A DNA stretch of 64,000 nucleotides from Oreohelix idahoensis. Lineage: Eukaryota > Mollusca > Gastropoda > Stylommatophora > Oreohelicidae. Positions 1 through 12,352 of this stretch are shown here, piece after piece. Both the position numbers and the translations under genes were made by a program. The notes beneath the pieces were generated by a model. It searched no databases. It worked only from the letters and a program-made list of their open reading frames with translations, and had not been told where the DNA came from. Positions within the stretch are counted from its first letter, which is position 1; each line of letters begins with the position of its first letter. The stretch lies in contig JAMPIV010003422.1 of NCBI GenBank assembly GCA_024509875.1, positions 1 to 64,000 of the forward strand, in the 5' to 3' direction.

Positions 1-744
1 TACAAGGTGGAGGGGGACTTACTTATTTAAAAAAAAGGTAGTGGACGTTCATCGACGATTTGGTGTGTGTACGGGCACAGACGCAGGGGAGTTTTGAAGC
101 AGAAGTGAGGTGATTCGTCTTCAAATGGAGATTGCGGCCGTGTTTGAATTTGTGAGCGGCCGTATTGTATTGAGCTCCTGTAAGTACACTGTTGTTTTTT
201 CCTGCATTCAATTCCAATCATCAGGACATTCCAATATACTTAGTTTAAGGTGGTCCCTGGTTTATTATTAGATTGCAAAAGAAATGGGTGAAATGCCTAT
301 TCATATCCAAAATGTCCAGTGGACTATGAATAATAAAGTTTGTATGATTGCCATGACCAGTGTTTGATAGTGAACGGACTGGGGACTACTACTTCAATTA
401 CTTTAGATGCATTTGAGGCTTTTTGGCGAGACATGATTTCATGGAGCTTTTTGTGACAAATATTATAAACTGCATATTTGTGAAAGTGTGAATGGAGGTG
501 TTTTGTTTCAGCCACTGCGTTTATGCTGATTCGTGTAGTTTGTGGACTACCCCTAGAGTCTACTTTGGCCACGGAGACCCTTCCGGCATATTTCTACATA
601 ACGACACGCCATTTCAGGTAATTGGTAGGCCTCAAGCCTGGAACTGAAAAATGTATAATTTATGAGTTGTCGTTTATTATAAATATGCCGAGAGAGGGTC
701 TCCGGTTTATTATTTATAATAACAACGACACGCATCAATCATAT
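1..744. other. Unclassified non-coding DNA
   Basis: No reading frame with recognisable domains, no tandem array and no terminal repeats are visible. Short open frames occur on both strands but have no known motif and overlap one another. Probably intergenic or old repeat sequence. Confidence 0.5.
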
Positions 745-1345
745 CATTTCGGCCATCATTATTATCATCACTCAATGTCATCATCATCATCATCATCATT
801 TCTCCATCATTCCATAATTGTCATCATCCATCATCATATTCATCATCCATCATCATCATCATATTCATTCATTCATCATCATCAATCATCATTCATATTC
901 CATCATATCATTCATCATCATTCATTCAATTCATCATCATCATCATCATCTCATTCATCATCATTCATCATAATCATTCATTGGCATCATTATCATCATC
1001 GGTTCTGATCATTCATCACCTGGACCAGCATCATCAATCATACATCATTGTCATCCTCACCCATCATTGTCGTCATTATCATTCATTGTCGTAAATGATT
1101 CAGCCTTGTCTTCATTTCATACATCATCTTAAAATTCATCATTGTCTCTTATTATTCATCCTCACTATCTCATCATTTTCAACATCCGAGAATCTCATGC
1201 ATTCATTATCATTCAATGTTAGTCTCATCATTGGATATCATAATTTCTTATCTCATCATTGTCCATCCCCTCAATTATCTTATCATTGTCATAATCGTCA
1301 TTCATCTTCATTATCTCGATCATAGTCATCACTCATTATTTCTCC
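745..1345. repeat. ATC/TCA-rich imperfect trinucleotide microsatellite
   Basis: About 600 bases are dominated by TCA/ATC triplets interrupted by ATTC variants, with the purest runs near 778-800, 855-870 and 930-950. It opens a Ser/His-rich frame on the plus strand (622-1008), which is the expected translation of (TCA)n and not evidence of a gene. Confidence 0.85.
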
Positions 1346-2229
1346 ATTCAATTGTCATTGTCACAGGAAGGATTGGGTGTTGACCCATTTTCTTGTTCCT
1401 ATTCTGTTTCATACGGCAGTCAAATCGGGGTACATTTTGACGGTTAGGATTTTTATTGCATGTTTATTTAGTGCGCAACTGTCTTATCTTTCTCTGCCTA
1501 ATAAAAGTAGCAGGGGGGGGATATTTGACTTGTCAAATCATTGTTTGTACACGCCTTGTTAGTGATAATAATCGGCGTTTGCCAGGGTGCGGCAAGCAAA
1601 ACTTTTGCTTAAGATTAGGCCCCGGGTGCGCGAGGCTAAGATTATTAATCGTCTGTGCGATTACACATTCTGGACAAGCAAGCATGACATACATCGGTGT
1701 TTCGTTACTACACTTGTTACAAGGAGATGGGGATTACTTTCTGATTATAAAAGTAAATAATTTGTTACAGATTGAAACACAGTTTACAGATGTGTTCTGT
1801 GAGTTCGTGTGCCAGGCAAAGCGGATGTGTTACATTAGCCCATTTCTGAAAAGTTAAAGTAAGGAATGTTTGAATAATTTTGCACTAGATGATTCATGCA
1901 AAAGTATTCAAATAGATTGGCTGATTTCATTTGAGTTCCCATAAAAACATTATAACAGTTGCGGGTTAGGCATCAGTGAACATAAACCTGGACGTTCAGC
2001 CAAAAGGACACCTGAATTGCCAGTAGTAGTTAGGACTTCAGAATTTCCATTGCTACTCAGACTGGATACACCTTTTAATTGGATTTGTATTCATCAAGAA
2101 AACTTACAATTTAGCAAGAAATTCATTAACATTTTAAATAAAGAAAAAAAAACGGGTATATCTGTGGAAACTGAATGAAATAGTCATTAGAGGGACTTAT
2201 CTTTTAAAGCAAAAACGTTTCACCCCAGG
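1346..2229. other. Unclassified non-coding DNA
   Basis: The sequence becomes non-repetitive after the ATC tract. A 133-aa open frame at 1456-1857 shows no recognisable motif and I do not call it a gene. Nothing else can be supported. Confidence 0.45.
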
Positions 2230-3925
2230 ACTGGAGTGGTAAGAGGCCGATTGTTCAATGTATTTTTATTCATCTGGAGCAAAATGTCTGTAAAGCCAAG
2301 GATTGGCGTAAGTTGTGATTTTACATTCTATATTTTATTACTAAACATGTGAAACTATAACATATATGTATATGTAAATAAAACCATGTGAATTTTAATA
2401 TGTGAAGATCGCTTGTGGATGTCCTAGTCAATTTGAGGCTGGCATCTTTGTACTCAGGCAAATAGGCTGAATGAGGATTGTCACGAAAACACCAACTGTC
2501 ACACGGGATGGTACTCTAATTACCTCTTAATTGCTAGTCTTCGTTAAAGAGAACTAAAAAGTATAAACCAAGTCCCAGGTTTCCATTAAAATGAGCAGGG
2601 ATTTTAATAACGATTGAATGAAATGTTTGTACAATTCTTACAGTAAAAAAAAACACCAGTCTAAATGTCGATTGTTTAACATATTGCACTTTAAAAAGTA
2701 AATGGAAGTTTCAATACTTTAATTAAAATCAGTGTAAACTTAAATGAAAAATAAAATCCAGAAATTTCATATTGTGGACGAACCACTCAAGTCCATAATC
2801 ATGGAAAGATGAGAAAAATGATGTACATTCATATGAAGGATATACTATCTGTCACTAAACATTTTTCATTTAAATGTAATGTAAAAGCTAATGTATTCAG
2901 TTTAAATGTTAAAGAAAGTTTTATCCGAGGATTTAAATTTAATTTCACTCGAGGGTAAATTCATGAGATAAATGGGATTAGTAGAATAGATGAAAGTTTT
3001 CAAGGGCACACATAAGTATGTGTCTCGGAGGGAAACGCAATACTCAGAAGAGCGTTTCGTTTTTCTATTCTTTATTATAGTTACTTGGTGGTACCAGAAG
3101 GCAGAAAGTACTATCTCTGGGGAAACAGGAAATGTACAAGTGGGCCCTACGCTTTAAGGGACCGAGGGACCAACTTTTGTGAGACTCTTTTTTGACATTT
3201 GCAGGGGAAACTAGCTACACCCGACAATCCTTGACGCAACATTTTTCGGACGAGCTTGAGCAGTCGGTAAAAAGAACCAACCCAAGGAGCGAGCAGAACT
3301 TTACTTCTATTGCAGCACAGCCTAAGTGCAAAAATCTACGCTGCCTAAGTGAACCAGTTTTTGTTCGTGCCTCTACAATAAATCAATGATGAAACTTTTC
3401 TTCTAACACTATTCAATTATTTTCCAAAACTGTTAAAAACTTAAGCTCATTTCTAAATAATTGTTACTTTTAGTTTTTATCAAATTTTTGACTTCGACCT
3501 TTAATCCTTTTTAAAATGTACTGCATGTTTTTGTCTCATGTCCAATTTTACTGAGTGCACAACTCTCTCATCTAACCATAGCTATACCAGAAATAATAAG
3601 AAATACAAACTGAGTAAATCAGGAGGTGGGGGCGTTAACGAGCTAAAATTAATCAATTGCTTAATTCTTGCCAAAAGTGGTCGGCAGACTTTTCTTGACG
3701 GTAGGAATTAAACGTGAAGTTCAGCCAAAGCAGCATTTGTTTCTCCGCTATTCTGGAATATCTTGTGTATAGACTCCAACTGGGGGTTGTGATAAGAAGT
3801 GTTTCATTACCCTTTATATTCATTTCTGCCAAGAGTTTTTTTGTGCGAAGGTAGAACTTTGAAGAATTGCATAATAGAAGATACTCTTTCAGTTTTCGGC
3901 CACTGTTGGACCACTATTAGCAAAA
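2230..3925 (+). repeat. Dispersed non-coding repeat R2, copy 1
   Basis: Most of this segment aligns by eye, with many indels, to 24226-26050. Shared landmarks in order are: CATCTGG..AAGxCTGTA..CCAGGATTGGCGTA; ATTTTATTACTAAACATGTG; TTTGAGGCTGGCA; ACTCAGAAGAGCGTT followed by TTGGTGGTACCAG; CTACACCCGACAA; AAAGTGGTCGGCAG; and TTTCTGCCAAGAGT. No conserved protein frame is visible, so this is probably a non-autonomous or untranslated part of a mobile element. Edges are approximate. Confidence 0.7.
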
Positions 3926-6480
3926 CCTTGGAAAGAAATATTGGACGTCACTTTCCTTATTTATAGCCAAACGGGATTCACTTTAAACTCTTCATTGTTT
4001 ATCATTTTCATTCATCAATACTAAATCCTTAGATTCCTTAAACACCACAAGATTTAACCCACACATTGAATGTTCAACCCACAGGAAGCCTGAACCAAGC
4101 ATTCACTGTCATGATCTCAGTTCAAAAAGAACGGCTTAAGTTACGTCACCCTGGAAGAATTAGAGCACTAGATTGTTTCAATCCTCCCTTTTTTTAAATT
4201 TTACAACCCACAACAGTTTACATACTTATCACGCTTTTTAATATCAATGGTTATTCTAGAAACGGTAAAGGAAATCTTAAACGAGAAAGAAAAAAGGAAG
4301 AGGAAGGCAAAAGAAAATCCTGGAGTTAGATTACCATCCAAAGGAATGGGAGGAAGGCTGCACGGTTTTCCCCCCACTTGAAACGTATTTGCTGAGGATC
4401 GAGAGCTTGTGGAGGGACCCTGTCTGCTGAAGTTCTACCATTTTTTGGAAATTACGACCCAAGACGGTGTGTCCACGGGTTGAGGATGAATGATTATTCA
4501 TAACAATCCATTTAATAAAACCATATCTCGCATGGTTCTTTGCAAGGGGATTTTTCTTGTTTCTTTTTTTTTTTTTTGCTGCATGGTGTGTCCATGACTC
4601 GCCTTTTTTTACATCACGGGACAGCTTTAAAAATTGACAACTTAGGGAAGATGACCCTGTGTTCTGCTACTGGACCATTTGACATTATCTCCCAGACGTC
4701 GATTTTTGTCCTGTAAGTTTAGTTTGTTATTTTAAAAAAAAATCTTTTTTTGTCCGCTTACTTTATTTATTGTCTTGTTTAAATTTAATATTTAAAAAAA
4801 CATATTTAATAAGATGGATATTGTAAATGGCACATCGAGATGTTGTTTTTACATGTCCTAATGCTAAATGCATTAAAATTAATGCTAAAGTAAATTTGGT
4901 GAGGGGCAAAGGATTACAGTAATACCACGATTGAGCAGAGAAAGGATTACCCAAGCAGACCGTATGTAGAATGCTTGGACAGGCCTGGGACCCCAATTTG
5001 TGCAAAACCTTTTCACATTAAGTTACGAACAAACATGTTCTATTTAGACAAAGATGTTGTTGCATAAAATAATGTTGATTTATTGCTTTCTGATGGGAGT
5101 TTTTTGTTTTTTCAGCTTGCGGAAAACGCAAATGTTTATAATACTTTTGAAAATGACCTTCCATCGTCAAAGTTATTTACGATTTATCAAGGACCTTTTC
5201 AAGAAAAATACAAGAGTCTTGATGTTTCAATTGCATCGGTGATTTCTGTAGGAACTTTTTTATAACATGAGATTGCCATTAATCAAATAATTATCCATTT
5301 GTCCCCAAGCTGAAAGAGGCCTTTCAGCAACAAACACCATACAAGTTCTCGCTGTCGAGTGTCATCAACTCATTTATGTCCGACGTCTTTTCCTATTTCT
5401 TTCATGAGCTAAAACTGCCTAATATTACAGATAAAAACAAAGATATATTAATCCTAAGTTTTCCCACAATTGAAAATGGAGGGGGTTTTTTTTTGTGTGT
5501 GTGGGGGGGGGGGTGGGGAGGGGGGGGGGGGTTTCACCTCTGAAATTACTTCCATGCAGGGTAAAACAAACGGAATGGTGGGAAAAAGTAAATATTCATT
5601 GTTGTCAAAACCAAAACATGAAAAATCCGATTTCACGTTTTGATTACAATAAACATATGGTTCAATATAAACATATTCAAATCCAGTTTTTTAATCAGCT
5701 TTATAAAAGGTAAATCAATTGTTAACCAACATTGTGACGTAAACAAAGACCAATTTCCCTTTCATGAGATGCCTTGTTACATCTGATGCCTCTCTTACTC
5801 TAAGTTATAAACTCAAGATTGCGAAAAATGAATAGGGTTCCACTCCTGGCTGGGTTACACTGAGATTACGGATGAACTGTTCAAATAAAAGCTCTTCTGC
5901 TGGATGCCTTTTCCGCTTTCTTCATTGTCATTTTCATTCAAATAAATTCGAGCAGTTGCCTTTATATGCAAAAATCCTCAACATTCACTTTGATAAAGAC
6001 TATATCAGCAAATACAATCCGTAATTTTAAATACAAATAGAACTAAAACATGAGTCTGTTTCATGACAAGATTGGCTACGGTTTGGGAAAAGTCCTCAAA
6101 AGAAACAAATTCTCGCGATTTTTAATATCACATTCATTCAGTGACATTCCACTTATCTGACATTTCACTGGGACAGTCAGAACGCAGTTCATGTTTTGCA
6201 CATGACCGTCGCCCAAAAGGTTCTGGCACAGTTGATGACATCAGCCATCAGGCTTATTCGGCCCGATTCAAAACAAGAATGCAAGAATCATGTTAACGGA
6301 ATATACCCATGACTCAAGGACAGATTCAAGGAGGAAAGAGAGAAAGAACTGGGGAATAACTTGAGAGGAGATACTGGACAGTTAATTTTAAACTTCATGG
6401 CCATGGGAAAGAAGTTCTATCAGACTATCAAAATGATCCTGTGAAACCAGGTTTCTGATAAACTGTTAGCTACAGGAAGA
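3926..6480. other. Unclassified DNA with a G-rich tract
   Basis: No transposon domain, terminal repeat or array is recognisable. A G-rich run lies at 5489-5531. Short open frames near 5054-5265 sit just after a pyrimidine tract ending in TTTTTTCAG (about 5107-5115), which resembles a splice acceptor, but nothing else supports an exon. Confidence 0.45.
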
Positions 6481-7660
6481 ACGTCGTAATCAGAATTTGG
6501 TAAAACATTTCTGGATTAAACTGTGAGTAAACACGAAAGAAAATTCAACAGAAAATTTTAAAATCTTTTATTTGATAATCTGATACAACATCAAAAGGAA
6601 AGTCGAGACGCAGAAATGAGCCAAAAGTTACTGACTAACAGAAAGAACGTCTCAACAGAGCAAAATGATAACAGTTCTGACCTACACTGATAAACACAGA
6701 AGAAGTCAACAGAAATGATTTGACAGCGCGGATAAACAGAAAGAAAGTCAAAAGAATTTGAAAAAAAACGAGTTCTGATAAATTGATATACATGAAGAAT
6801 TCACAGAAGTTTTATAAAGACGTTTCTGATAAATTGATAACGAGAAAGAAAACAGCATTGTTTAAACATTATCGGTAAATTTGATAAAGAGAAGACGTTC
6901 ACAATTGATAAACATCAGAAACATTTTGCTAAACAGAAAAGAAGTTTCTGATAAAAATCTGATAATCTCTAAAAAAGCTTGAGCAGAAAGTAAGTCAGAA
7001 TTGACAAACAGTTCTTGACAAAGGTAGATGATAAACAGTTTTTGATAAATGATAATAAAACAGAAAAGAAGTCATTTCAGAGATTATCTAAACACCTTCC
7101 TCATTAAATGATAAAACTTAACCACTAATAGATAAGTTTAAACATATTCCTGGGATGAAACACTCTTAAATAACAATCAACCTACAAAGTAATTGAGTTA
7201 TAAAAACAGTTCTGATATATAAAACTGATTTTAACAGAAAAGAAGTCAGCCCAGAATTGATTAAAAAAGTTCTGATAAACTGATAAACAGAAAGATAAGT
7301 CAGCAGAATTGATAGAAATCAAAAGTTCTGATAAGCTGATAAACCAGAAAGAACTACTGTCAACAGACATTGGATAACTGATATTTAACCGATAAAAACA
7401 GAAAGAAGATTCACACAGAAATTGATAATAACGTTCTGATAAATTGATTAAAAGAAGAAGTCAACCGAATTGATAAACAATGCTGAAAAATTGAGAAAAG
7501 AGAAAGAAAGTCATAACATAATTGATAAATAAACAGTTCTGATATAAATTGATAAAACAGAAAGAAGTCATGCAGAATTGATAAACAGCAGTACTGATAA
7601 TATAAATTGATAAACAGAAAGAACTCAACAGGAAATTAGAAATTATAAGCACGTTCTGAT
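6481..7660. repeat. Degenerate ~45-50-bp satellite, left block
   Basis: Imperfect units built from TTCTGATAAATTGATAAACAG and GAAAGAAGTCAACAGAATTGATAAA recur throughout, with many one- or two-base indels. Typical units are clearest at 7200-7660. The array stops at about 7660, where a LINE fragment begins, and the same motif resumes at 8547. One array has therefore been split by an insertion. Confidence 0.8.
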
Positions 7661-8546
7661 TGAAAACTGATATGCATATACTGATGGGTTCAGCAAAAAA
7701 ATGTAGTTTGAAAATTGGGGGGTGCCGGCATCCTCATAAAATTAAAGAATAGAATTCACTCAATGGGCAATTTGCCACTGGCAAATACTGCAATAACTTC
7801 AGTGCTGAAGCAGAAGCCCTGAAACAGGCAGCTGAAACCTCTTATTGAATGCAAAGCACAGCAGAAAAAAACAGATAGTAATCTTTACAGATGCCCTCTC
7901 AGTAAGTAATATCAGACGCTGAAGAGCTACACCAACTAAAGGATTGAAAGATCTGATAAATCTCCCTTGAAAGACTGGCCAAATGCTTCAAACAAGTGCA
8001 CTATCCAGTGGATACCAGCCCATTTCAACATACCAGGGAAATGAGGAGTCAGACAGACCTTGCTAAGGAAGGGAGGTGCCTTACAACAAAATGAGTATAG
8101 AGACAACATTACTACGCAACGGCAAAGACTACTATAAAAGACTACATTCAAGTCCAAATGAGCTGAAAGAGAGCACCCGGGCCATTTGAAAAAAATGATG
8201 CATTATCATCAAAACTATCCAGGAAAGAACAGGTCATCATTTTTCGGCTTACGCGCACTGGGACGAACACAACAGATTGAGATACCATCACTGTACCACA
8301 AATACAAAATTGGTGCAACAGATCTCTGCAATACCTGCGGTACCAGCCCGATGACGGTCGAACTCCTACTGCAGTACTGCCCAAACCTACAGTAATGAAA
8401 GACGGAGTAGCATTATGGCAAGAAACAACCCACTTTGTCAACGAAAAATGTTTGGAAGGATGTCGGGAACCTTGAGTTGACTACTGCCTTTATTAGAGTC
8501 ATAAATGTGGAAGTCTGAAGGCGAACGAGGAAGAAGAAGAAGAATA
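7661..8546 (+). pseudogene. LINE 3' fragment: RNase H domain and C-terminal region
   Basis: Translation across frameshifts shows an RNase H start (YTDGSA, about 7674-7691), ATGKYCNNFSAEAEALKQAA (7785-7845) and a third-motif block close to QWIPAHFNIPGN (about 8005-8040). It continues with GLRALGRTQQ..LYHKYKIGATDLCNTCGTSPMT and ends in (GAA)n at about 8531-8545. This matches the C-terminus of RNase H-bearing non-LTR retrotransposons; RNase H would remove the RNA template strand during reverse transcription. The copy is 5'-truncated, contains stops and frameshifts, and lies inside the satellite that flanks it on both sides. The GAA run is its 3' microsatellite tail. Confidence 0.8.
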
Positions 8547-8700
8547 AATTGATAAACAGAGAAAGAAGTCAGCAGAATTTGCATAAACAGTACTGGATAA
8601 ATTGATAAACAGAAAGAACTCATACAGAATACGGTCATTGATGAAAACAGAATTGGAGATACAGAAAGCAAACTCAACAGAAGGGAAATAAACTTCTTCT
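8547..8700. repeat. Degenerate ~45-50-bp satellite, right block
   Basis: The AAATTGATAAACAG..GAAAGAAGTCAGCAGAATT motif resumes directly after the LINE's GAA tail and fades near 8690. It is the continuation of the array at 6481-7660. Confidence 0.75.
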
Positions 8701-8744
8701 TCCTTCGTACACTGGTCAGAGTTCGTCAATCTTGAATAGGGTTG

Positions 8745-9105
8745 TAACAAAGAAAGTAGTACGTCCAGCTAGAGGCTTTTTTTATCTCCGCAGAGCTTTT
8801 CCACAGGAATGGTACTGGTGATGGCTACAGGGTTCGGTTTCTCTGTTCCTTATATGTTGGGGCATCTTGTGAAGCAAGATGTTCAGCAGTAATGTTAATC
8901 GGCGCCACAGTTACACTCATCGGAGCCTCCTATCTTTAGCTTGTTGAGTAGGTAGTACCTCAATATGTTGTGGCCCTGTGCGGAGTCTGAAGATTATCAC
9001 TGTCTGTCAGCTTCTTCATTTGCTGGAGGTGTTGCGAATTACTGCCAGAGCATCTGTAAAGAAAGCAGCTTGTCTCTCCGTGCTTTCCTCCGTATTTAGT
9101 TTTTT
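8745..9105 (-). pseudogene. Second RNase H LINE fragment, inverted
   Basis: On the minus strand the segment reads FFTDALAVI (an RNase H strand carrying an Asp), then VIIFRLRTGP, and after a frameshift YYLLNKLKIGGSDECNCGA. These correspond to the RNase H and C-terminal blocks of the element at 7661-8546. Part of the RNase H domain is missing between the blocks. It is an inactive relic, possibly from a sister subfamily, in opposite orientation to its neighbour. Confidence 0.6.
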
Positions 9106-9282
9106 ATTTTAATAATTGTAAGAGGACGCAGTTCTTTTTTATGCACGACGTGTCGGACCAGGCCGTTTCTTCACGATTTATACAGTATATATGCGCATCT
9201 TCTCATTGGGCTTCTTGCAATGTAGCTAGATCTTCTACTTCTGAAGATATGTAATGGTGACAGATTTAAACTGCATTAGGTA

Positions 9283-9676
9283 ACATGTGTGTTACCGGGG
9301 CTCATGAAAACGGGATAGCAAAAGAATAGTGACACTATTCCCTACCCTGCAAGTCGTAAAAAGCGACCTAAGGAGGGTTGGGCTTGGGGATTAGTCACCA
9401 GTAAAAAAAAATGTTAAAACATCAAAATTTCAACAAACAATGGACAGGTCAACTTAGCAAAATAAAACTCAGCCCATCCAAGACAGGTGAGGTTTTCTGA
9501 CAGGGAGGCGCATGACGCAACACAGAGAAAGCCGGAAGAAATCTGTGTGTTGTTGGACTAACAATCTGTCTTTTAGGAGAACCTCTCTCAGATTTGGCAT
9601 CTGGAATGTTTGGACTTTGAACGAACAAGGTAAGACGGTACAGATGGCAGCATAAATGAGGAAATTTATATAACAA
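9283..9676 (+). pseudogene. LINE 5' leader and start of APE-type endonuclease
   Basis: A leader block at 9288-9400 (GTGTGTTACCGGGGC ... GTCGTAAAAAGCGAC ... GGAGGGTTGGGC) is shared with 29226-29330. About 190 bases further on, the plus strand reads RFGIWNVWTLNEQGK followed by a stop after AA. The RxxxWNVxTL start is the first conserved strand of APE-type endonucleases, which nick target DNA in non-LTR retrotransposons. The copy breaks off where an inverted LINE-B begins (9677). It may be the 5' part of the LINE-A relic that follows at 10061. Confidence 0.6.
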
Positions 9677-10060
9677 CTTACTTACTTAGTCGTTCCTCTT
9701 CTACCGTGAGGTGTAGAGGTTTGGAAGAGAGAGCGCCACTTACTATCCTATCGGCTGTTTTTCCTATTGGCCTGGTTCCATTCTAGTCCTCGGTCCTTCA
9801 AAGATTGTCTAATGTTGTCCTCCCCAGCGGACTCTGGGTCATCCTAGAGGTCTGGATCCTGTTCTTAGTTTCCCATGCTTGTCGTGGCAGCCGATCTCCT
9901 CCCATTCGGCAGACATGGCCAAAAACCATCTTACTTGGGACTGTTCTACTTGGGTCTGCAGGCGTTGGGTTTTTAGGCTTTGCTGTATCGTCTTGATTGC
10001 GGACCATGTCTCTTCTTGTTACTTCAACCACCTTCCTCAGATACCTCATTTCTGAGGTTT
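9677..10060 (-). mobile_element. LINE-B 3' end, 5'-truncated, inverted
   Basis: The minus strand encodes MRYLRKVVEVTRRDMVRNQ, FGHVCRMGGDRLPRQAWET and the end of the LINE-B open reading frame. It then has a short 3' region ending in (AAGT)n, seen on the plus strand as ACTTACTTACTT at 9682. It is clearly homologous to 13178-13549 on the plus strand. Small frameshifts are present. It separates the 5' leader at 9283-9676 from the LINE-A 3' piece at 10061-10412. Confidence 0.8.
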
Positions 10061-10412
10061 AATTATACGGCAACAAAAACAACAAACCTAAGAGCTACAT
10101 ACTTTCATAAAATAGATGCTTGCGTAGAATAGAAGGATTGACGTGGTACAAACAAGATCACTCACGTGGAAGTGATGACAAGAGCTAGGCAAGCGCCAGT
10201 GGAACAAGAAATGACCCGGCGAGAACGACGCAGGAGATGGATAGGACGCACGTTGGAGAAAAACCTGTTGATAGCCTTACTAGGCAGTCCTCATTCTGGA
10301 GTTCTCAGAGTAAGAGAGGTATCGGAAGATCCCCAAGGAGCACGTGGAAAAGAGAACTGGAGTCAGACATAAAGGGGATGAAGAAAACATAGAGAGACGT
10401 CCCCATAGCTGA
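10061..10412 (+). pseudogene. LINE-A 3' fragment
   Basis: The segment matches 17745-18060 by eye. Shared blocks are ACAACAA..AAGAGCTACA..ACTTTCATAAA, GCGTAGAATAGAAGGATT, ATGACAAGA, GAACAAGAAATG, GATGGATAGGAC and GCAGTCCT. The translated pieces ELMTRTRQVPMEQEM and RRWRWIGHT in the longer copy correspond to VMTRARQAPVEQEM and RRRWIGRT here. It is a non-functional 3' remnant. Confidence 0.7.
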
Positions 10413-12140
10413 TGAGAGGGAAAAGCTTTATATAAATATCTTGAAGAGAAAGTAGAGAAAAAATAACATGGGACAAAATCAATCAAAAGCAAGTAATTTA
10501 CATAAAGGAGGAAACTCAGTTAAGGATTAACAAGGAGAAAGACGATATTTTTTTTTTAATATAATAACTGTAGGATTTCACTCCCAAATGCACAGAGATA
10601 ACTTACAAAAAAGTAATAATTATAAATACCTACGCTTTTGATGGTACAATGGTTAAGGGTTTTTTTTTTACAATGTTATTGGTTGCCATGGAAAACCACG
10701 GCCATGTTTAGATTGTAAATCCGATATTTCAACTCACTCTAAGGCTTTTTTAATGTTGGTGTTGAGTTATGAAAAGTTGAAATGGGAAACTCATATCACT
10801 GCATTTTAAAACCTTTTGTCAGATTTGATATCTGATAAATTTAGTAGAGATCCGGAATTGCAGAACTTTAAATTAGTTCAATTATAAAAACGGGACCGAT
10901 GACGCAGAGCAGCAACAGTGAGTAATTTAAATGCAGGCAGTCAGCGACCCATAGCTTAACTGCTTTGCGTCAGGAAGTGTCAGCACGAAAGAGAGCTGAC
11001 CATAAGACCCTTACTCCCCCTCCAAAAGTGTGGAGGGCCCCATGGACATGGGAAAACTAGGCACCCCTGCCATTCAATGCACAGTCTGGGTGATCCTGAG
11101 AGTAGGGATCGAAGAGGGGAAGGCTAAACCCGGTCCCCGGTATGCGGTTCCGGGTACCTAAAAAATGCCATGGCTGGATTGAATGCTGAAAGCGGAGTTG
11201 TGGTCTGGACCAAAAAAGGCGCAAATATCCGCAGATATTTGCTCGTAAACGGCGACACAACTCCGTAACAAAACGTCCCAAGCATGAAAAAGAGAAGTGT
11301 TCATTTTAAAAAAAGTAGTAACATACATTTTTCAAAAATTGTGCTACTCTATCATTTCCCGAAAAAATTCAAAATTTTGGGAAGATATTAGAAATCGGAT
11401 CTAAAAAATGAAAACCAGTTTTATTATCCATATACTAAAGTATCTGTTTCTAATATCTCATAATGAGTGATAACATGTCAAGAAAATATAGCAGCAACGT
11501 TATTCAAAAAATTTCGTACATATCATACATGGTTTTTCTTCATGGACAATGACAACAATTTGCAAGGAACAAAATACACACTTCTATTAGAATGTGTTCC
11601 TGACAAATGATTTTGGACATATTTAGATTCTGAAAGAATATTATTTATTAAAAAAATACAGGACTAACCCCATTTTTCATTTTTTTTTCCTTACTTTGAA
11701 AATTTTATTAATGCTCTTTTAAAAAAAAAAAATAATAATATAAAGTAAGCCTCATTTTCGCGAGGAACGCCGCCCCATTCAACTTTAGATACTAGGTCCG
11801 TTGGTTATATTATGGCACATGACCAAAAATTTAAAAAGACCCATAGCGGATCCAGGGAATAAAAATTAAAAATGCTCTGCCATCATACATTCCCTTATAA
11901 GTAGGTTCATGACGCTGTGTGGACAAAAGCCAAAAAGGAGGACTGGTATTGTAGGCTCACCGCCTTTCTTTCTAGAAAAAAACAACAGAGCTAGAGAAAA
12001 GACAGAAGAGGCATGGAGAGAAAGGAACTTATTAAAACCAATGCCATGAAAAGGTTTTATTAAACAAGAGACAGAAAACGGATGGACACAGGGCAATATA
12101 AGGCTTGACAGGAAATTTGTTGTTTTGAAGACTTATTAAA
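10413..12140. other. Unclassified DNA containing small dispersed repeats
   Basis: A segment at 10445-10510 resembles 13888-13950 (AGAAAGTAGA..AATAACATGG..AAATCAATCAAA). A GC-richer block at 10900-11290 (GGAGGGCCCCATGGACATGG near 11030) looks like a LINE untranslated region, but I cannot confirm it. A copy of the R3 motif lies at 11745-11825 (separate entry). No gene is supported. Confidence 0.5.
11745..11825 (-). repeat. R3 SINE-like motif, copy 1
   Basis: The plus strand shows CGTTGGTTATATTATGGCACATGACC at 11801-11826, preceded by a block with GCCCCATTCAAC and, further out, an A-rich stretch. It matches 15046-15075 and 63565-63592. The R3 unit is described most fully at the 63.5-kb copy. 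Confidence 0.5.
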
Positions 12141-12352
12141 TCCTTGGTTTGGGGTTTGGTTTGTTTGAAAGGACTATCTTCATTTGCACACTGACTTACT
12201 CCATCAGTGCTCCGATCTCCTCCTTAGATCACACAAGGAGGATCTCAGCACAGTGCATGAAATCCGTAGCACCTGCGAGAGAATCCCAATGTGTGTATAT
12301 ATAGGGAGTCATACATTTTATAAATATTTGTGTGGTGGGTAGGTTTCTAATT
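12141..12352 (+). repeat. Dispersed repeat R1, left part of interrupted copy
   Basis: This matches 26145-26339 closely, including GTGCTCCGATCTCCTCC, AGGAGGATCTCAGCACAGTGCA and the CATTYTATAAATAT..TTTGGTGGGTAG block. It contains a conserved stem: GATC(T)CCTCCTT pairs with AAGGAGGATC around a nine-base loop (12214-12244). The copy stops after TTTCTAATT (12344-12352), where LINE-B is inserted, and resumes at 13550. Confidence 0.8.

Noticed and set aside
622..1008. 128-aa Ser/His-rich open frame
   Set aside because: It is the translation of the ATC trinucleotide tract; composition and length follow from the repeat.
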